This document shows, one piece after another, positions 8,811 through 17,710 of a DNA stretch of 48,570 nucleotides; the first letter of the stretch is position 1; the number at the start of each line of letters is the position of its first letter. Source of the DNA: Phycisphaerales bacterium UBA7800 (GTDB lineage Bacteria; Planctomycetota; Phycisphaerae; Phycisphaerales; Phycisphaeraceae). The translations under genes and the position numbers were made by a program. The DNA lies in assembly GCA_002480565.1 (NCBI GenBank), contig DLCK01000047.1, positions 89,715 through 138,284 of the forward strand. Reading direction: 5' to 3'. Below the pieces are notes generated by a model. That model was not told the DNA's origin, ran no database searches, and saw only the letters and a list, made by a program, of their open reading frames with translations.

Positions 8811-11681
8811 TCACTTGGCTTCGAGCACGATGCAGCCGTTGAAGTCGTCAGGGTTTTCCATGTGCCGTTGGCATTGGCGTTGATAGAATTGACTGAATTT
8901 GTCGCTACCAAGTGCATCGCCATATTCGGAAATGGCGGCCAGACATAGATCAAAATCACCGGCAGCAAAGTGATCGACAATCGGTTTTGCCAAGGCTGCA
9001 ATTTTCTGCTGACGCTCATCGGCATTATCAAAAAGACACAGCGGTTCCCATGTCATGATGCTTTCACTCTTGCCTACGACCTGAAGCTTGCCCACCGGAC
9101 GTAGCAGGAAGGTGTCCCCCAAATGTTCTTTGCAGGTATCGTTGATGAGGATGGCGGTACCCGTGTACTTGTTGGCGGACTCCAAACGTGCGCCGAGGTT
9201 CACGCTGTCACCTAAAACGGTATAGTCCGAAGCGTCTTCGGAACCGGCATCGCCGACAACCATATTGCCTGTACTGATACCAATCCGAACTGCGACCGTT
9301 GGCAAATCCTGCTGGTGGAGTCTGCGGTTAAAGTCGATCATCGCATGTTGAAGTTCCAACGACGTGCGTACCGCATCCGTTGCATGGTTGGGATTGTCCA
9401 ATGGTGCTGCATAGAAAAACATCATGCCATCACCGAGAAATTTATTCACATACCCACTGTAATTTCGGATGATTGGCACCATCAATCCCATGTACTCATT
9501 TAGGATCGGGACGGTACGTTCACGGAGTTTTTCTGACAGCGTTGTAAAGCCTGCTAGGTCGGTGAACACCACTGTCATTTCCTTGAGTTCACCATCAAGC
9601 CGTGCAGTGTCGGGATTATTGATCACATAGTTAACTAGCGCCGGATCCACATAGCTGGAAAACCGTCGCGTGATACGAGCCCGTTCAGTACGTTCGACGA
9701 TGAATCGGTTAAGTGTGCAACCTGACCAGACCAGTCCTACCGTGAGGATTGGTGAGGCAGCTTCAACAATGAGATTCATCTTGTCGAACAAAACCAGCCC
9801 GTTAAATCCGAGATACAGACTGCTGATCCCAAGGCATCCGGCCAATGCCCAGATCGGAGATAAACGGGCAGCAAGGATCGTCGCAGCAAGACCCAGAATC
9901 AAAATGATGATGATGTTCACAGATGGATGAACACCAAACCAACTCTCGTTTGTAAGGATGGCATTGAAAATCGCGCCATGCACCACCACACCTGGACACT
10001 TGTGGTGCAGTGAAGTCTGCACGAAGTCGGCGATGGCAGCGGTCCCCGTCCAGCCGATGATGACGGCCTTGCCTGCAATCTGTTGTTTGAGTTTGAGGCG
10101 AGCATTAACAATCTGCTCTTCCCATTGGTTGTTTTTTTCGATCCCGGCATCCATCGCACGATACGCATCAATCAACGCCTGTCGGAAGTAACGATCATCT
10201 GAACTGAGGTCTTCGGGCTTGAGTTTTTCAAAGTCCGCATACACCGCGGAGACAAAATCATCTGCTTTGAGTTTGGCAACCATCGCCTGGCGTGCGGCAC
10301 TGTCGTTGGAGTCGGGCTGACTGTTACGATAGCTGCGCCCAAGGTCAGGATTGAGTTTGAGTTTATGCTCCGCGTCATCGTCAAGTACGATGCTGATGGC
10401 TTTATCAATTTGCTGGTTATTGGTTGCAATCTGTTGGTGGTAACGTGCGATGCGATAGACGGCATCAACCGGCAGGTGCTGCATGGACTGCATGCGCATT
10501 GGATCATACATGTACTGCCATTGATCAGCGGGGCCAAACCAAGGCACGTCATACCAATATCGAATCTGACGGTTCACTGCCTTGACCTGCTGCTCACGTA
10601 CAGGGAGCATAATCACCGTGCCATCGGGTTTGGGGATTTCCACATGATCATCCGTAAAGCGAATGTCACGTGGATGCACCCCCAGGTATCCACATGCCAG
10701 GGCAAGTCCTAATTGAGGCAGGATTTTTTGACCATCATAGACTGCCAACGACACACTGCGTACCACGCCATCGGCATCAGGAAGATAAGTTACAAAACCT
10801 GCTCCCATGGCTGATTCACTGAGCAGGGCGATAGGGGGAAGTTGTGGTTGGACTCTTACCGCGGACTGCTGAATTTGAGATAGCGGCGTGGCATAGCGAT
10901 GCAAGGCATGCATGGATCGCGCCCGGTCAAACTGCTTCTCCAAGGTGTTGATCAGCGGTGAGCCACCAATGAGATTGATATCCAAATGAGGCAGGATCAT
11001 CTCACGAGCCTTGAGAAAATCCACACCAGGATGTTGTTTAAGCAATGCTGCAGACCGTTCAAACAGTACCTGTTGACGTACCCGGATAAACAGAGAGTCA
11101 ATGTTGACAGCAAGGTTTTTGATTTGTCGATAAACCGGTGAATGGCGAAGCTGTTCTTCAAAGTCTTCACGTGTGATTGTCAGATTGTTCTCAATGAGTT
11201 TGGTTGCTGCATGCTTGAGAACCGCTTGGTTGTCGTTTGCGTTTTGAATATCCACTGCTACGGACAGTAGACTTTTGCCAGAGTCTGCTAGCGCTTGGGC
11301 AAGCAATTTATCATCTTCAATTTTGACGAGTTTATCTTGCGTGTCTTGAAGCAATCTCGGAAGCTGCGGTTCAGGGAACACGACGTCCATCGCGATGACT
11401 TTTGCTTTTGCCAACGACAGTTCGTCGATCACCTCTGCCAACACCTGTCGCGGCCAAGGCCATGCACCAATGGCTTGAAGTGTCGAATCATCGATATCCA
11501 GATGGATGAGTTGGTCAGTTGGAGGTTGTTGATCGTACTGACAGTATTGGGCGCGGACATCGTAGCACCAGCGTTCGAGACTTTCGATCCACCCCATAGC
11601 GTTGGCAGCCACCATCCCCAGGCAGATTGACAGACCCAACAAGGCGTTTCGGATCAGTAGCTTTCGTTCCTGGAGTCTCAT
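8811..11681 (-). CDS. CHASE2-domain adenylate cyclase (class III)
   Basis: This 956-residue receptor cyclase has a transmembrane helix at about residues 9-29, then a large extracytoplasmic CHASE2 domain (IHLDIDDSTLQAIGAWPWPR, AKVIAMDVVFPEP). Three hydrophobic segments follow (about 587-665) and then a cytoplasmic class III cyclase domain. Catalytic positions are present: metal aspartates in FTDLAGFT (about 703) and KFLGDGMM (about 745), and the transition-state Asn and Arg in DSVNLGARLE. The Lys of NKFLGD and the Asp of DYTVLGD are the adenine-specifying pair, so ATP to cAMP is expected. The start lies 21 bases after the FecR gene stop, making it last in the barrel-lipoprotein-FecR-FecR operon. 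The periplasmic CHASE2 domain is placed to sense a state set by those envelope proteins. Confidence 0.92.
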   Translation of the reverse strand: MRLQERKLLIRNALLGLSICLGMVAANAMGWIESLERWCYDVRAQYCQYDQQPPTDQLIHLDIDDSTLQAIGAWPWPRQVLAEVIDELSLAKAKVIAMDVVFPEPQLPRLLQDTQDKLVKIEDDKLLAQALADSGKSLLSVAVDIQNANDNQAVLKHAATKLIENNLTITREDFEEQLRHSPVYRQIKNLAVNIDSLFIRVRQQVLFERSAALLKQHPGVDFLKAREMILPHLDINLIGGSPLINTLEKQFDRARSMHALHRYATPLSQIQQSAVRVQPQLPPIALLSESAMGAGFVTYLPDADGVVRSVSLAVYDGQKILPQLGLALACGYLGVHPRDIRFTDDHVEIPKPDGTVIMLPVREQQVKAVNRQIRYWYDVPWFGPADQWQYMYDPMRMQSMQHLPVDAVYRIARYHQQIATNNQQIDKAISIVLDDDAEHKLKLNPDLGRSYRNSQPDSNDSAARQAMVAKLKADDFVSAVYADFEKLKPEDLSSDDRYFRQALIDAYRAMDAGIEKNNQWEEQIVNARLKLKQQIAGKAVIIGWTGTAAIADFVQTSLHHKCPGVVVHGAIFNAILTNESWFGVHPSVNIIIILILGLAATILAARLSPIWALAGCLGISSLYLGFNGLVLFDKMNLIVEAASPILTVGLVWSGCTLNRFIVERTERARITRRFSSYVDPALVNYVINNPDTARLDGELKEMTVVFTDLAGFTTLSEKLRERTVPILNEYMGLMVPIIRNYSGYVNKFLGDGMMFFYAAPLDNPNHATDAVRTSLELQHAMIDFNRRLHQQDLPTVAVRIGISTGNMVVGDAGSEDASDYTVLGDSVNLGARLESANKYTGTAILINDTCKEHLGDTFLLRPVGKLQVVGKSESIMTWEPLCLFDNADERQQKIAALAKPIVDHFAAGDFDLCLAAISEYGDALGSDKFSQFYQRQCQRHMENPDDFNGCIVLEAK

Positions 11682-11702
11682 AAGGGAAATGATACTTGAT
11701 TG

Positions 11703-12974
11703 TTATTCATCAATGGATGGGGTTTGTGTTTGGAATTCGACGGTGACATCATGTTCGATGGTTTGATTGTCGTTGACCGTGCCACTGATTTCATGGATGG
11801 GGGTGTAGTATTCGTCTGTGAGTTTCTTGGCACTGACGGTGATGTTGTAGGGCTGATTGGTCGGATTGCCCTGGCTGTCATAGATAGAGAATCCGTCGAC
11901 GCCAACAATGAAGACACCTGTGGGGACGGTGGGGCCTTTCCATTCGATGACTTCGCTGGCATAGGGATTACCGTCGGTGACATCCTCGCCTGCAATACCG
12001 CCGGAAAGGTTGGTTTTGTTGAGGCTGAATGTACCAATGATCACGTCACCTGGAGCAGGGGATTTGACCCAGAAGTCCAGATCACTTTGTGCCGTGGTTG
12101 GGGGGGGATCGCCTTCGCCTGCGAAGATTGATGTGTAGCCATATCCATTGGACCAGCTTAGTTCAAAGCGTAATTGCCCCGGAACAAAGCCGTAGAAGTT
12201 GGGATTGTTGATGGGAAGTGTCGGTTGGATTCTGGGGCGTGAACCAGGGCCGAAGATGTTACCTGCGCCACCGGGATTGGGATTCAAGCCTGGTCGCCCG
12301 GCAACCAAGGTTCTTTCAGCACCATCACGGGATCTGGTATCACCGGGGTCCAGTGTGCCCATTTGTTTCTTTTGGTCCGCCGGGCCGGTGGATTCACTAT
12401 CCACGCCGGTGTCTTCGCCAAAGGTCATTGCTTGACGGCTGTCTTTATTAAAGACATGGACACTACTTTGGGTCGACCATGCGACAAAGCCCATCGCACC
12501 ATCCTGAATACCAACTCGTGTCCCACGGACTGAGAGTGTCGAAGACGGACTGCGGATGGTGGACTCATGTTCAAAGCCGGCTTTACGGATATCGTACCGC
12601 GTTCTGCCGTAGGTCATGCCCAGATCGGTTTTGATTTTATTGTGCTCAGCGACAGCAGTCAGAAGCTTGATGGTGCCCAGTCGGTCAAGGACAACGGTCT
12701 GGTCAGGTGGGATTTTGAATTGGACACTGCTTCGCGGGCCGGTTCGGAATTCGGCACCTTGCGTGAGCTTCATGCCGTTTTCGGCTTTGACCCATGGATC
12801 GTCTTCGCTTTGGCGAATCTGCACCATCCCGCGGATGCCGGTGACCACACCTTCAAGGACTTGATTGGCAATGTTGGCAGTGGGATTGATTGGCGAGTCG
12901 TCAGCATGCAACCAATTTGTAGAGGCAAGTACACATCCGATTACGCAACAAATCGCCAGTTTAGTTGTCTTCAT
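11703..12974 (-). CDS. secreted FecR-domain protein (copy 1)
   Basis: This 423-residue protein has a signal peptide (MKTTKLAICCVIGCVLASTN ending near residue 25). A FecR domain covers roughly residues 40-180 (VLEGVVTGIRGMVQIRQSED, FRTGPRSSVQFKIPPDQTVV, STLSVRGTRVGIQDGAMGF). A Gly/Pro-rich linker and a C-terminal beta domain starting QLRFELSWSNGYG follow; its DLDFWVKSP pattern recalls DUF2135-type sandwich domains. FecR domains act in periplasmic signalling or surface assembly; no sigma/anti-sigma partner occurs here, so transport signalling of the Fec type is unlikely. The frame is open to 13013, but this ATG has AAGGA eight bases upstream. Its N-terminal half is nearly identical to the gene just upstream, so the pair is a tandem duplication. 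Confidence 0.85.
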   Translation of the reverse strand: MKTTKLAICCVIGCVLASTNWLHADDSPINPTANIANQVLEGVVTGIRGMVQIRQSEDDPWVKAENGMKLTQGAEFRTGPRSSVQFKIPPDQTVVLDRLGTIKLLTAVAEHNKIKTDLGMTYGRTRYDIRKAGFEHESTIRSPSSTLSVRGTRVGIQDGAMGFVAWSTQSSVHVFNKDSRQAMTFGEDTGVDSESTGPADQKKQMGTLDPGDTRSRDGAERTLVAGRPGLNPNPGGAGNIFGPGSRPRIQPTLPINNPNFYGFVPGQLRFELSWSNGYGYTSIFAGEGDPPPTTAQSDLDFWVKSPAPGDVIIGTFSLNKTNLSGGIAGEDVTDGNPYASEVIEWKGPTVPTGVFIVGVDGFSIYDSQGNPTNQPYNITVSAKKLTDEYYTPIHEISGTVNDNQTIEHDVTVEFQTQTPSIDE

Positions 12975-13062
12975 CTTGCGTTCCTTTGCACATGCTATGA
13001 GGTCTACAGGCATCGGATGTGATCGTTGACTACTGCGGTTTATTTTTCACATGCATGGTTAC

Positions 13063-14337
13063 TCAGTTACTTGTCACCAAGTTGGAAATATTATCAATCA
13101 CACCGACAGTTTCTGAAACCGACACTTCGTTGCCATTGGTGATGACGACGGTATGCAGGTTGGTTTTATAATCATCAACATCATCATAGAACGTACCGAT
13201 CTGTGTGAAGTCTTCACTGGAATTGTCACGTTGATAGATGTTGATCGTGTAATTTTGAGACAGGTAATCGCCGTTGTAGACATTGGTGATACCGATGACA
13301 TGAGCTTGTGGGTATGTACCTGTGAAGTTCACGACTTCCGTCACGCCAGCTCCACCGTAGTCATTGACTGCATCGCCAATGGTCATGTCCGCAGCAAAGT
13401 TGTCACCTAATTCTGTGGTGGCATTGGGGAATGGGACGTTTCCGGGGCCAGGTGTGACTGCTGAATTGTAGTTTTCAGGATCGAGTACAGTCAGTGTCAA
13501 ATCTCCGCCGTAGTAGGTGTCCCAAAACAGTTCAAAACGCAGGTCTCCAGTGAACTGGTTGGCTTGGTTATCACCGAATTCGAAGTTGGTTGAAACCGCT
13601 CTGTTGCCGGTGAGGTTGTTACCACCGGACCCGTAGAGATTGGCAGCATCACCAGGCCGCGTATTGTCCAGGAAGGTTTCATCACCATCCCGGCTACGGT
13701 CATCACCAGCATAGACGGTTCCCTGGCGTTGCATGTTATCTGCTGCACCGCCTTGGCTGTCGACATGCGTGTCTTCGCCGAAGGTCAGATTCTGACGACT
13801 GAGCTTGTTGTACAGTTGAGCACGACTTTGGGTGGACCAGGCATAAAAGCCCATCGCACCATCTTGGATCCCCACACGTGTCCCGCGGACAGCTAAGGTT
13901 GCAGACGGACTGCGGATGGTGGATTCATGTTCAAAGCCGGCTTTGCGGATGTCGTATCGCGTTCTGCCGTAGGACATGCCCAGGTCAGTTTTTATCTTGT
14001 TGTTTTGAGCAATAGCGTTGATGAGCTTGACGGTTCCCAGACGGTCAAGGGTGATGATCTGATCCGGCGGGATTCTAAATTGCACGGAACTCCGTGGGCC
14101 GGTGCGGAACTCTGCACCTTGGGAGAGCTTCATGCCGTTTTGGGCTTTGACCCATGGCTCATCTTCACTTTGGCGAATCTGAACCATCCCGCGGATACCG
14201 GTGACGACACCTTCAAGGACCTGGTCGCTGATGGTGGCAGACGGATCAATAGACGAGTCATCGGCAACGGCTGGCAGGATGGCCAACGTCAGGCAAAACA
14301 ACATACTCAATACATGGTGTCGATGGATCATCATCAT
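13063..14337 (-). CDS. secreted FecR-domain protein (copy 2)
   Basis: This 424-residue paralogue of the downstream gene has a signal peptide (residues 1-25, HVLSMLFCLTLAILPAVADD). A FecR domain shares long runs with copy 1 (VLEGVVTGIRGMVQIRQSED, then PSATLAVRGTRVGIQDGAMGF). The C-terminal domain begins DLRFELFWDTYYGGDL. The two C-terminal domains share only that entry motif and a similar strand pattern, so they have diverged much more than the FecR parts. The protein is predicted to be periplasmic or cell-surface. It sits fourth from the end of the five-gene operon, 40 bases after the lipoprotein stop and 88 bases before copy 1. No transmembrane anchor or anti-sigma segment is visible. Confidence 0.85.
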   Translation of the reverse strand: MMMIHRHHVLSMLFCLTLAILPAVADDSSIDPSATISDQVLEGVVTGIRGMVQIRQSEDEPWVKAQNGMKLSQGAEFRTGPRSSVQFRIPPDQIITLDRLGTVKLINAIAQNNKIKTDLGMSYGRTRYDIRKAGFEHESTIRSPSATLAVRGTRVGIQDGAMGFYAWSTQSRAQLYNKLSRQNLTFGEDTHVDSQGGAADNMQRQGTVYAGDDRSRDGDETFLDNTRPGDAANLYGSGGNNLTGNRAVSTNFEFGDNQANQFTGDLRFELFWDTYYGGDLTLTVLDPENYNSAVTPGPGNVPFPNATTELGDNFAADMTIGDAVNDYGGAGVTEVVNFTGTYPQAHVIGITNVYNGDYLSQNYTINIYQRDNSSEDFTQIGTFYDDVDDYKTNLHTVVITNGNEVSVSETVGVIDNISNLVTSN

Positions 14338-14377
14338 CTGTGATACTCAATAAAAACGTGTTGGTTCTGTGGTCAAT

Positions 14378-15016
14378 TTACTCGGTTGTTTTTTCAGGTT
14401 CAGCAGGTGTTGTGCTTGTGGTGTCCGACTGTTTGTTTTGATCGTCAGATTCCTTGGCAGCGTTGAGCTTTTCTGCTGAGGCTTTGCGGTCAGCATTGAG
14501 TTGGTAGTCTTCAGCACGTCCCATGATTTCGATGAACTGAGCGCCGTTGAGAACCTGTTGAGCGGAACTCTCAGGGAAGATGCGCAAAGCCACCATCTCT
14601 TTTAAGGCATAGCGGGGCTGGGGGCCAAAGAGTTGCATCATCACGCCGCCTTTGATCTTCAACATTCTGGCGAGGATCGAAGCAAGCTGCCCGCGGGTGA
14701 TGGCTTCATTTTCCAAACCGTCAAAATTCGCAGCAAGGAATTTGTCCTGCTTAAACCGATAGACACGCTCATCGTAGGACTTGGCGTGATCCTCACTGCA
14801 ATAAAACAGGATCGCACCATGCAGGGCTTCATCATTGCTGATGAGTTTTTTATCGTTGAGTGAATGCCAGAAATTCATCTGACTGTCCATGTCACTGCCT
14901 GGATACTGGTTGGTCAGTGAGGTGGTGACCTCTGCGGTGCGACAGCCAGTCAGCAGCAGGGCTCCGATGCAGGCAAGTGTCAATGTCAATCGTTTGAGTG
15001 TGTTGGATTGCTTCAT
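14378..15016 (-). CDS. predicted lipoprotein of the FecR/cyclase operon
   Basis: This 212-residue predicted lipoprotein has the signal segment LTLTLACIGALLLTGC, with the lipobox cysteine at about residue 25. The mature domain is mainly helical (ITRGQLASILARMLKIKGG, ALKEMVALRIFPESSAQQV). The ITRGQLASILARML stretch looks like a surface-layer-homology-type helix, but the full SLH pattern is not present. The tail is low-complexity, rich in Lys, Asp, Ser, Thr and Glu. The ATG follows the outer-membrane barrel stop after three bases, so the two are translationally coupled and the lipoprotein probably works with the barrel. I do not recognise the family. Confidence 0.7.
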   Translation of the reverse strand: MKQSNTLKRLTLTLACIGALLLTGCRTAEVTTSLTNQYPGSDMDSQMNFWHSLNDKKLISNDEALHGAILFYCSEDHAKSYDERVYRFKQDKFLAANFDGLENEAITRGQLASILARMLKIKGGVMMQLFGPQPRYALKEMVALRIFPESSAQQVLNGAQFIEIMGRAEDYQLNADRKASAEKLNAAKESDDQNKQSDTTSTTPAEPEKTTE

Positions 15017-15019
15017 GAT

Positions 15020-16483
15020 TTAGAACGCCAGAGTAAAACTGGTGAAGAACAAGTTACGCGGGTGAGAATTGTTGGTCAGTGCATCACCGCCAAAGAAGAC
15101 GCCGTATCGCAAGGCCATGGCAAGGTCATTGGTGATCCGCCAGTTGGCATAGAAGTCGGTTTCGACACCCAGGAAGGTGTGGTCATCAGTGACTTCATTG
15201 ATGGGGCCGTTTTTGTTAAGTTTGCCATACAGGTAGACGTTGGTGCCCACTTGCAGACGCTTGAAGGTTTCGGTGTTGATCAATGGGAAGGTCGAAGCGC
15301 CCACGCGAAGCATCATCAAGTTGGTGACATCCGGGGCAAAAGCCAGCCCCGTGTCCATAGAGCCAAAACCGTTAAATGCAGTGTCGGTGGTGCCTGTCTT
15401 ATTACCACCGTAGGCCGAACTGCCGGTAAATCGGTCACTATCACCTGAGGCCAGAATGATCTCACCATCCATGCGGGTAAAGTTATCACTCTTGAACTGG
15501 TAGGCCATGTTCATCGCAAGTGCCCATGCTGAGATGTCTTCATTTGTTTGGTTGTTGGTGGTAGAAGTCGGGAGATCAAATGCACTGGAAAGCCCGCTGC
15601 CCCCTTGGTAGACAAACTCGACATTGTAGAGCAGTTGATCGCTGAGACTGCCTTGGCTACCCACGCCGATATACCAGGATTCATAGTCAAAAGCAGTGGT
15701 GGTACCAGTGATGGAGCTGTCGATATACGTTCCAGTGTTGTTGTGATCGCGTTGGACTAATCCATAGATAAACGGCTTGTGGTGTTCGTCGAGTTGATAG
15801 GTCAGAGCACCTGCAAAGTAATTGCGATGCGTGTCGGTGTCATAGTTGGGACGTGCCGAGTCGATATCAATGGTGCGACGGGTCGAGGTTCCTGCCAAAC
15901 CGATGAGACTGAGTTTGTCGTGGTCCACGGTGACCTGCACCGCATCGAGTTCATTGCTGAAGACCAGTCCGGTAAACCAGTGAATGTACTGGCGTCCGCC
16001 TTCGACAATCAGATTGGTGGTCGGCGGCTGATCACCACGTGATGCGATGAAACGGCCAAGATCAAAGCGATACACCGCGCGGTCGAGTTTGAATTCTTCC
16101 CAGTCATCACCATGTGCATCAAATGAATCCGAGCCGGGATGAAAGTCACGATAGGTCGAAGATGCACGGACGAAAAAGTTGTGCGCTCCGTCGAGATTCA
16201 ATCGTGCAAAAGTTTGAAGCTGATACTGGTTGAATTGACGGGTATCAAAATTCGAATCATCAATTGCAGCATAGCTGAGTGTCAGCGATGCACCGTAATC
16301 AATGAGCAGGCGTTGATCCACCGGGACATCCGTATTGGCCTGCTGGCGTGTTTGCCTGCGGATTTGATCAAGCTGTCGTTCAAAGCGTTCCAAGGCAGTG
16401 TTGTTTGCTACTTGTGCATGCAACGTGGAACTGCTCAATAGCAGCATTGCCAATAGTACAATCAAAGTCTGTTTCAGGTGCAT
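15020..16483 (-). CDS. outer-membrane beta-barrel protein, alginate-export-like
   Basis: This 487-residue protein has a signal peptide (LIVLLAMLLLSSSTLHA, cleaved about residue 24), a short charged coiled stretch (LERFERQLDQIRRQTRQQ), and then alternating beta strands to a C-terminal phenylalanine (LFFTSFTLAF), the usual outer-membrane barrel ending. Strand pairs such as FFVRASSTYRDF, EEFKLDRAVYRFDLG, TNLIVEGGRQYIHW and ELDAVQVTVDHDKLSLIGL resemble the alginate export (AlgE-like) barrel family; this is recognition by pattern only. The ATG at 16483 has AAAGG nine bases upstream; the GTG at 16489 is too close to it. It is first in the operon and likely supplies the export or surface pore that the FecR proteins and cyclase accompany. 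Confidence 0.75.
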   Translation of the reverse strand: MHLKQTLIVLLAMLLLSSSTLHAQVANNTALERFERQLDQIRRQTRQQANTDVPVDQRLLIDYGASLTLSYAAIDDSNFDTRQFNQYQLQTFARLNLDGAHNFFVRASSTYRDFHPGSDSFDAHGDDWEEFKLDRAVYRFDLGRFIASRGDQPPTTNLIVEGGRQYIHWFTGLVFSNELDAVQVTVDHDKLSLIGLAGTSTRRTIDIDSARPNYDTDTHRNYFAGALTYQLDEHHKPFIYGLVQRDHNNTGTYIDSSITGTTTAFDYESWYIGVGSQGSLSDQLLYNVEFVYQGGSGLSSAFDLPTSTTNNQTNEDISAWALAMNMAYQFKSDNFTRMDGEIILASGDSDRFTGSSAYGGNKTGTTDTAFNGFGSMDTGLAFAPDVTNLMMLRVGASTFPLINTETFKRLQVGTNVYLYGKLNKNGPINEVTDDHTFLGVETDFYANWRITNDLAMALRYGVFFGGDALTNNSHPRNLFFTSFTLAF

Positions 16484-16522
16484 CCCCACATACCTTTAAA
16501 AGAGTCAGCCGGGTAACACCGG

Positions 16523-16551
16523 GCATAAGCCAAGTGTTTCTAATCAGTCAA
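16523..16551 (-). promoter_or_regulatory. candidate promoter of the barrel-lipoprotein-FecR-cyclase operon
   Basis: On the minus strand TTGACT (16551-16546) and TTATGC (16528-16523) are separated by 17 bases. The -35 matches five of six consensus positions; the -10 is weak. Transcription would start near 16516, about 33 bases before the barrel ATG. The rest of the 16484-16706 gap is A/T-rich and holds no coding feature I can see. Confidence 0.45.
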
Positions 16552-16706
16552 TAATAGGAAGTAACGAACCCCATTCGCGTGATACTGGACACGTGCAATA
16601 TATCAGAAATGATCGTGATGAACAGTCTATGATTGATATTAATGGTATTGCGTTAGTATAAATACATTAAAGTGTTTTGACTTGTATATATTTTCATTTA
16701 TGCGGT

Positions 16707-17312
16707 TTACAAATTGTAATAGTCCGGCTCATTGCCCGCAGACCATTTAATGTTGCAACCCATAGAGGGTTTTTGCTCTGCAGTGGGTTGTCTGCCAGCA
16801 AGGACTGCGTCAATGGCGTTACGCAGATCAACACCTGTCGGGCCGTTGGATGAATCGTAGACCCCTGAGCGGATGCGCGTCGGACGCGTGTCATCAAGTT
16901 GCCCGCGGTAGACTAATTTGTGATCCGCATCAAACAAAAAGAAGTCCGGCGTGCAGGCTGCCGTGTAGGCTTTGGCGACCGACTGGTCAGCGTCGAAGAG
17001 ATAGTGGAAGTTGTAGCCACGCTCTGTTTTTTCCTTAGCCATCATTTGAGGTGAGTCATCAGGATGCGTCTGAATGTCATTGGACTGAATCGCCACGATG
17101 CCAAGGCCTTTGTCTGCGTAGTCCTGCCCGATCTTTGCCAATTGGGGCGCGACATGTTTGACAAATGGGCAGTGATTGCAGATGAACATCACCAACAGCA
17201 CTTTACTGTTTGAGTAGTCAGCAAGCTTGATGGTCTTGCCATCGGTGTTGGGTAATGCAAAGTCCGGGGCGGTGGTGCCCAGTGGCAACATGGTGGAGGG
17301 GGTGAGTGCCAT
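16707..17312 (-). CDS. thioredoxin-fold redoxin (AhpC/TSA-like) protein
   Basis: This 201-residue protein is a single peroxiredoxin/thioredoxin-like domain. It begins GTTAPDFALPNTDGKTIKLADY, then a strand VLLVMFICNHCPFVKHVAP carrying a CNHC (CxxC) motif, then KGLGIVAIQSNDIQTHPDD and a cis-proline region AACTPDFFLF. The CNHC redox pair suggests a thiol-disulfide role or a peroxide-related role. No signal peptide is seen, so it should be cytoplasmic. The frame is open to 17375, but this ATG has AAGGA eight bases upstream. It lies on the same strand as the CARDB gene and small membrane protein, 147 bases from the latter. Confidence 0.85.
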   Translation of the reverse strand: MALTPSTMLPLGTTAPDFALPNTDGKTIKLADYSNSKVLLVMFICNHCPFVKHVAPQLAKIGQDYADKGLGIVAIQSNDIQTHPDDSPQMMAKEKTERGYNFHYLFDADQSVAKAYTAACTPDFFLFDADHKLVYRGQLDDTRPTRIRSGVYDSSNGPTGVDLRNAIDAVLAGRQPTAEQKPSMGCNIKWSAGNEPDYYNL

Positions 17313-17459
17313 GAGGTTTTTCCTTGTGTCATGTCGAAGTTCAAAACATGCTGTAAGACGTTCATCATACAGCACATTATTCGTGATGAAAAAATCACTT
17401 GAATGTCAACAAAAAACACATTGTCAAAATGAACGGCACCGATTGTTTCTTGTATCAAA

Positions 17460-17663
17460 TTACTGCATGCCGTCCTGTTTGCCTTTGTTATATATCCATG
17501 CAACCAGTAGAGCTAGAAAGCCCCCGATCAGAAACAGAGCGATTGCGCCACAGAGATCAATATGCATATATCCGCCGATGAGCACCATGATCAGGCCAAA
17601 GACAAGAAAACTTCCCAAGCAGCCCAAGCCACCTAATACAAACGTTTTCCCATTGGGTTCCAT
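17460..17663 (-). CDS. small membrane protein, two transmembrane segments
   Basis: This 67-residue protein consists of two hydrophobic helices (FVLGGLGCLGSFLVFGLIMV and CGAIALFLIGGFLALLVAWI) joined by a short loop (GGYMHIDL) and ending in a charged tail (YNKGKQDGMQ). GGGGGA lies seven to eight bases upstream of the ATG. It sits between the CARDB protein gene, 47 bases upstream, and the redoxin gene, on the same strand. No family is recognised; the sequence is too short and hydrophobic to infer function. The ribosome-binding site and clean helical pattern favour a real gene over a chance frame. Confidence 0.65.
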   Translation of the reverse strand: MEPNGKTFVLGGLGCLGSFLVFGLIMVLIGGYMHIDLCGAIALFLIGGFLALLVAWIYNKGKQDGMQ

Positions 17664-17710
17664 GTCAACAATCCCCCGATAAAACTAATCAAATACAGAT
17701 GGATACTTAA

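Noticed and set aside
11703..14337. A Fec-type sigma/anti-sigma signalling system.
   Set aside because: The FecR proteins are secreted without transmembrane anchors, and no ECF sigma factor or TonB receptor is present.
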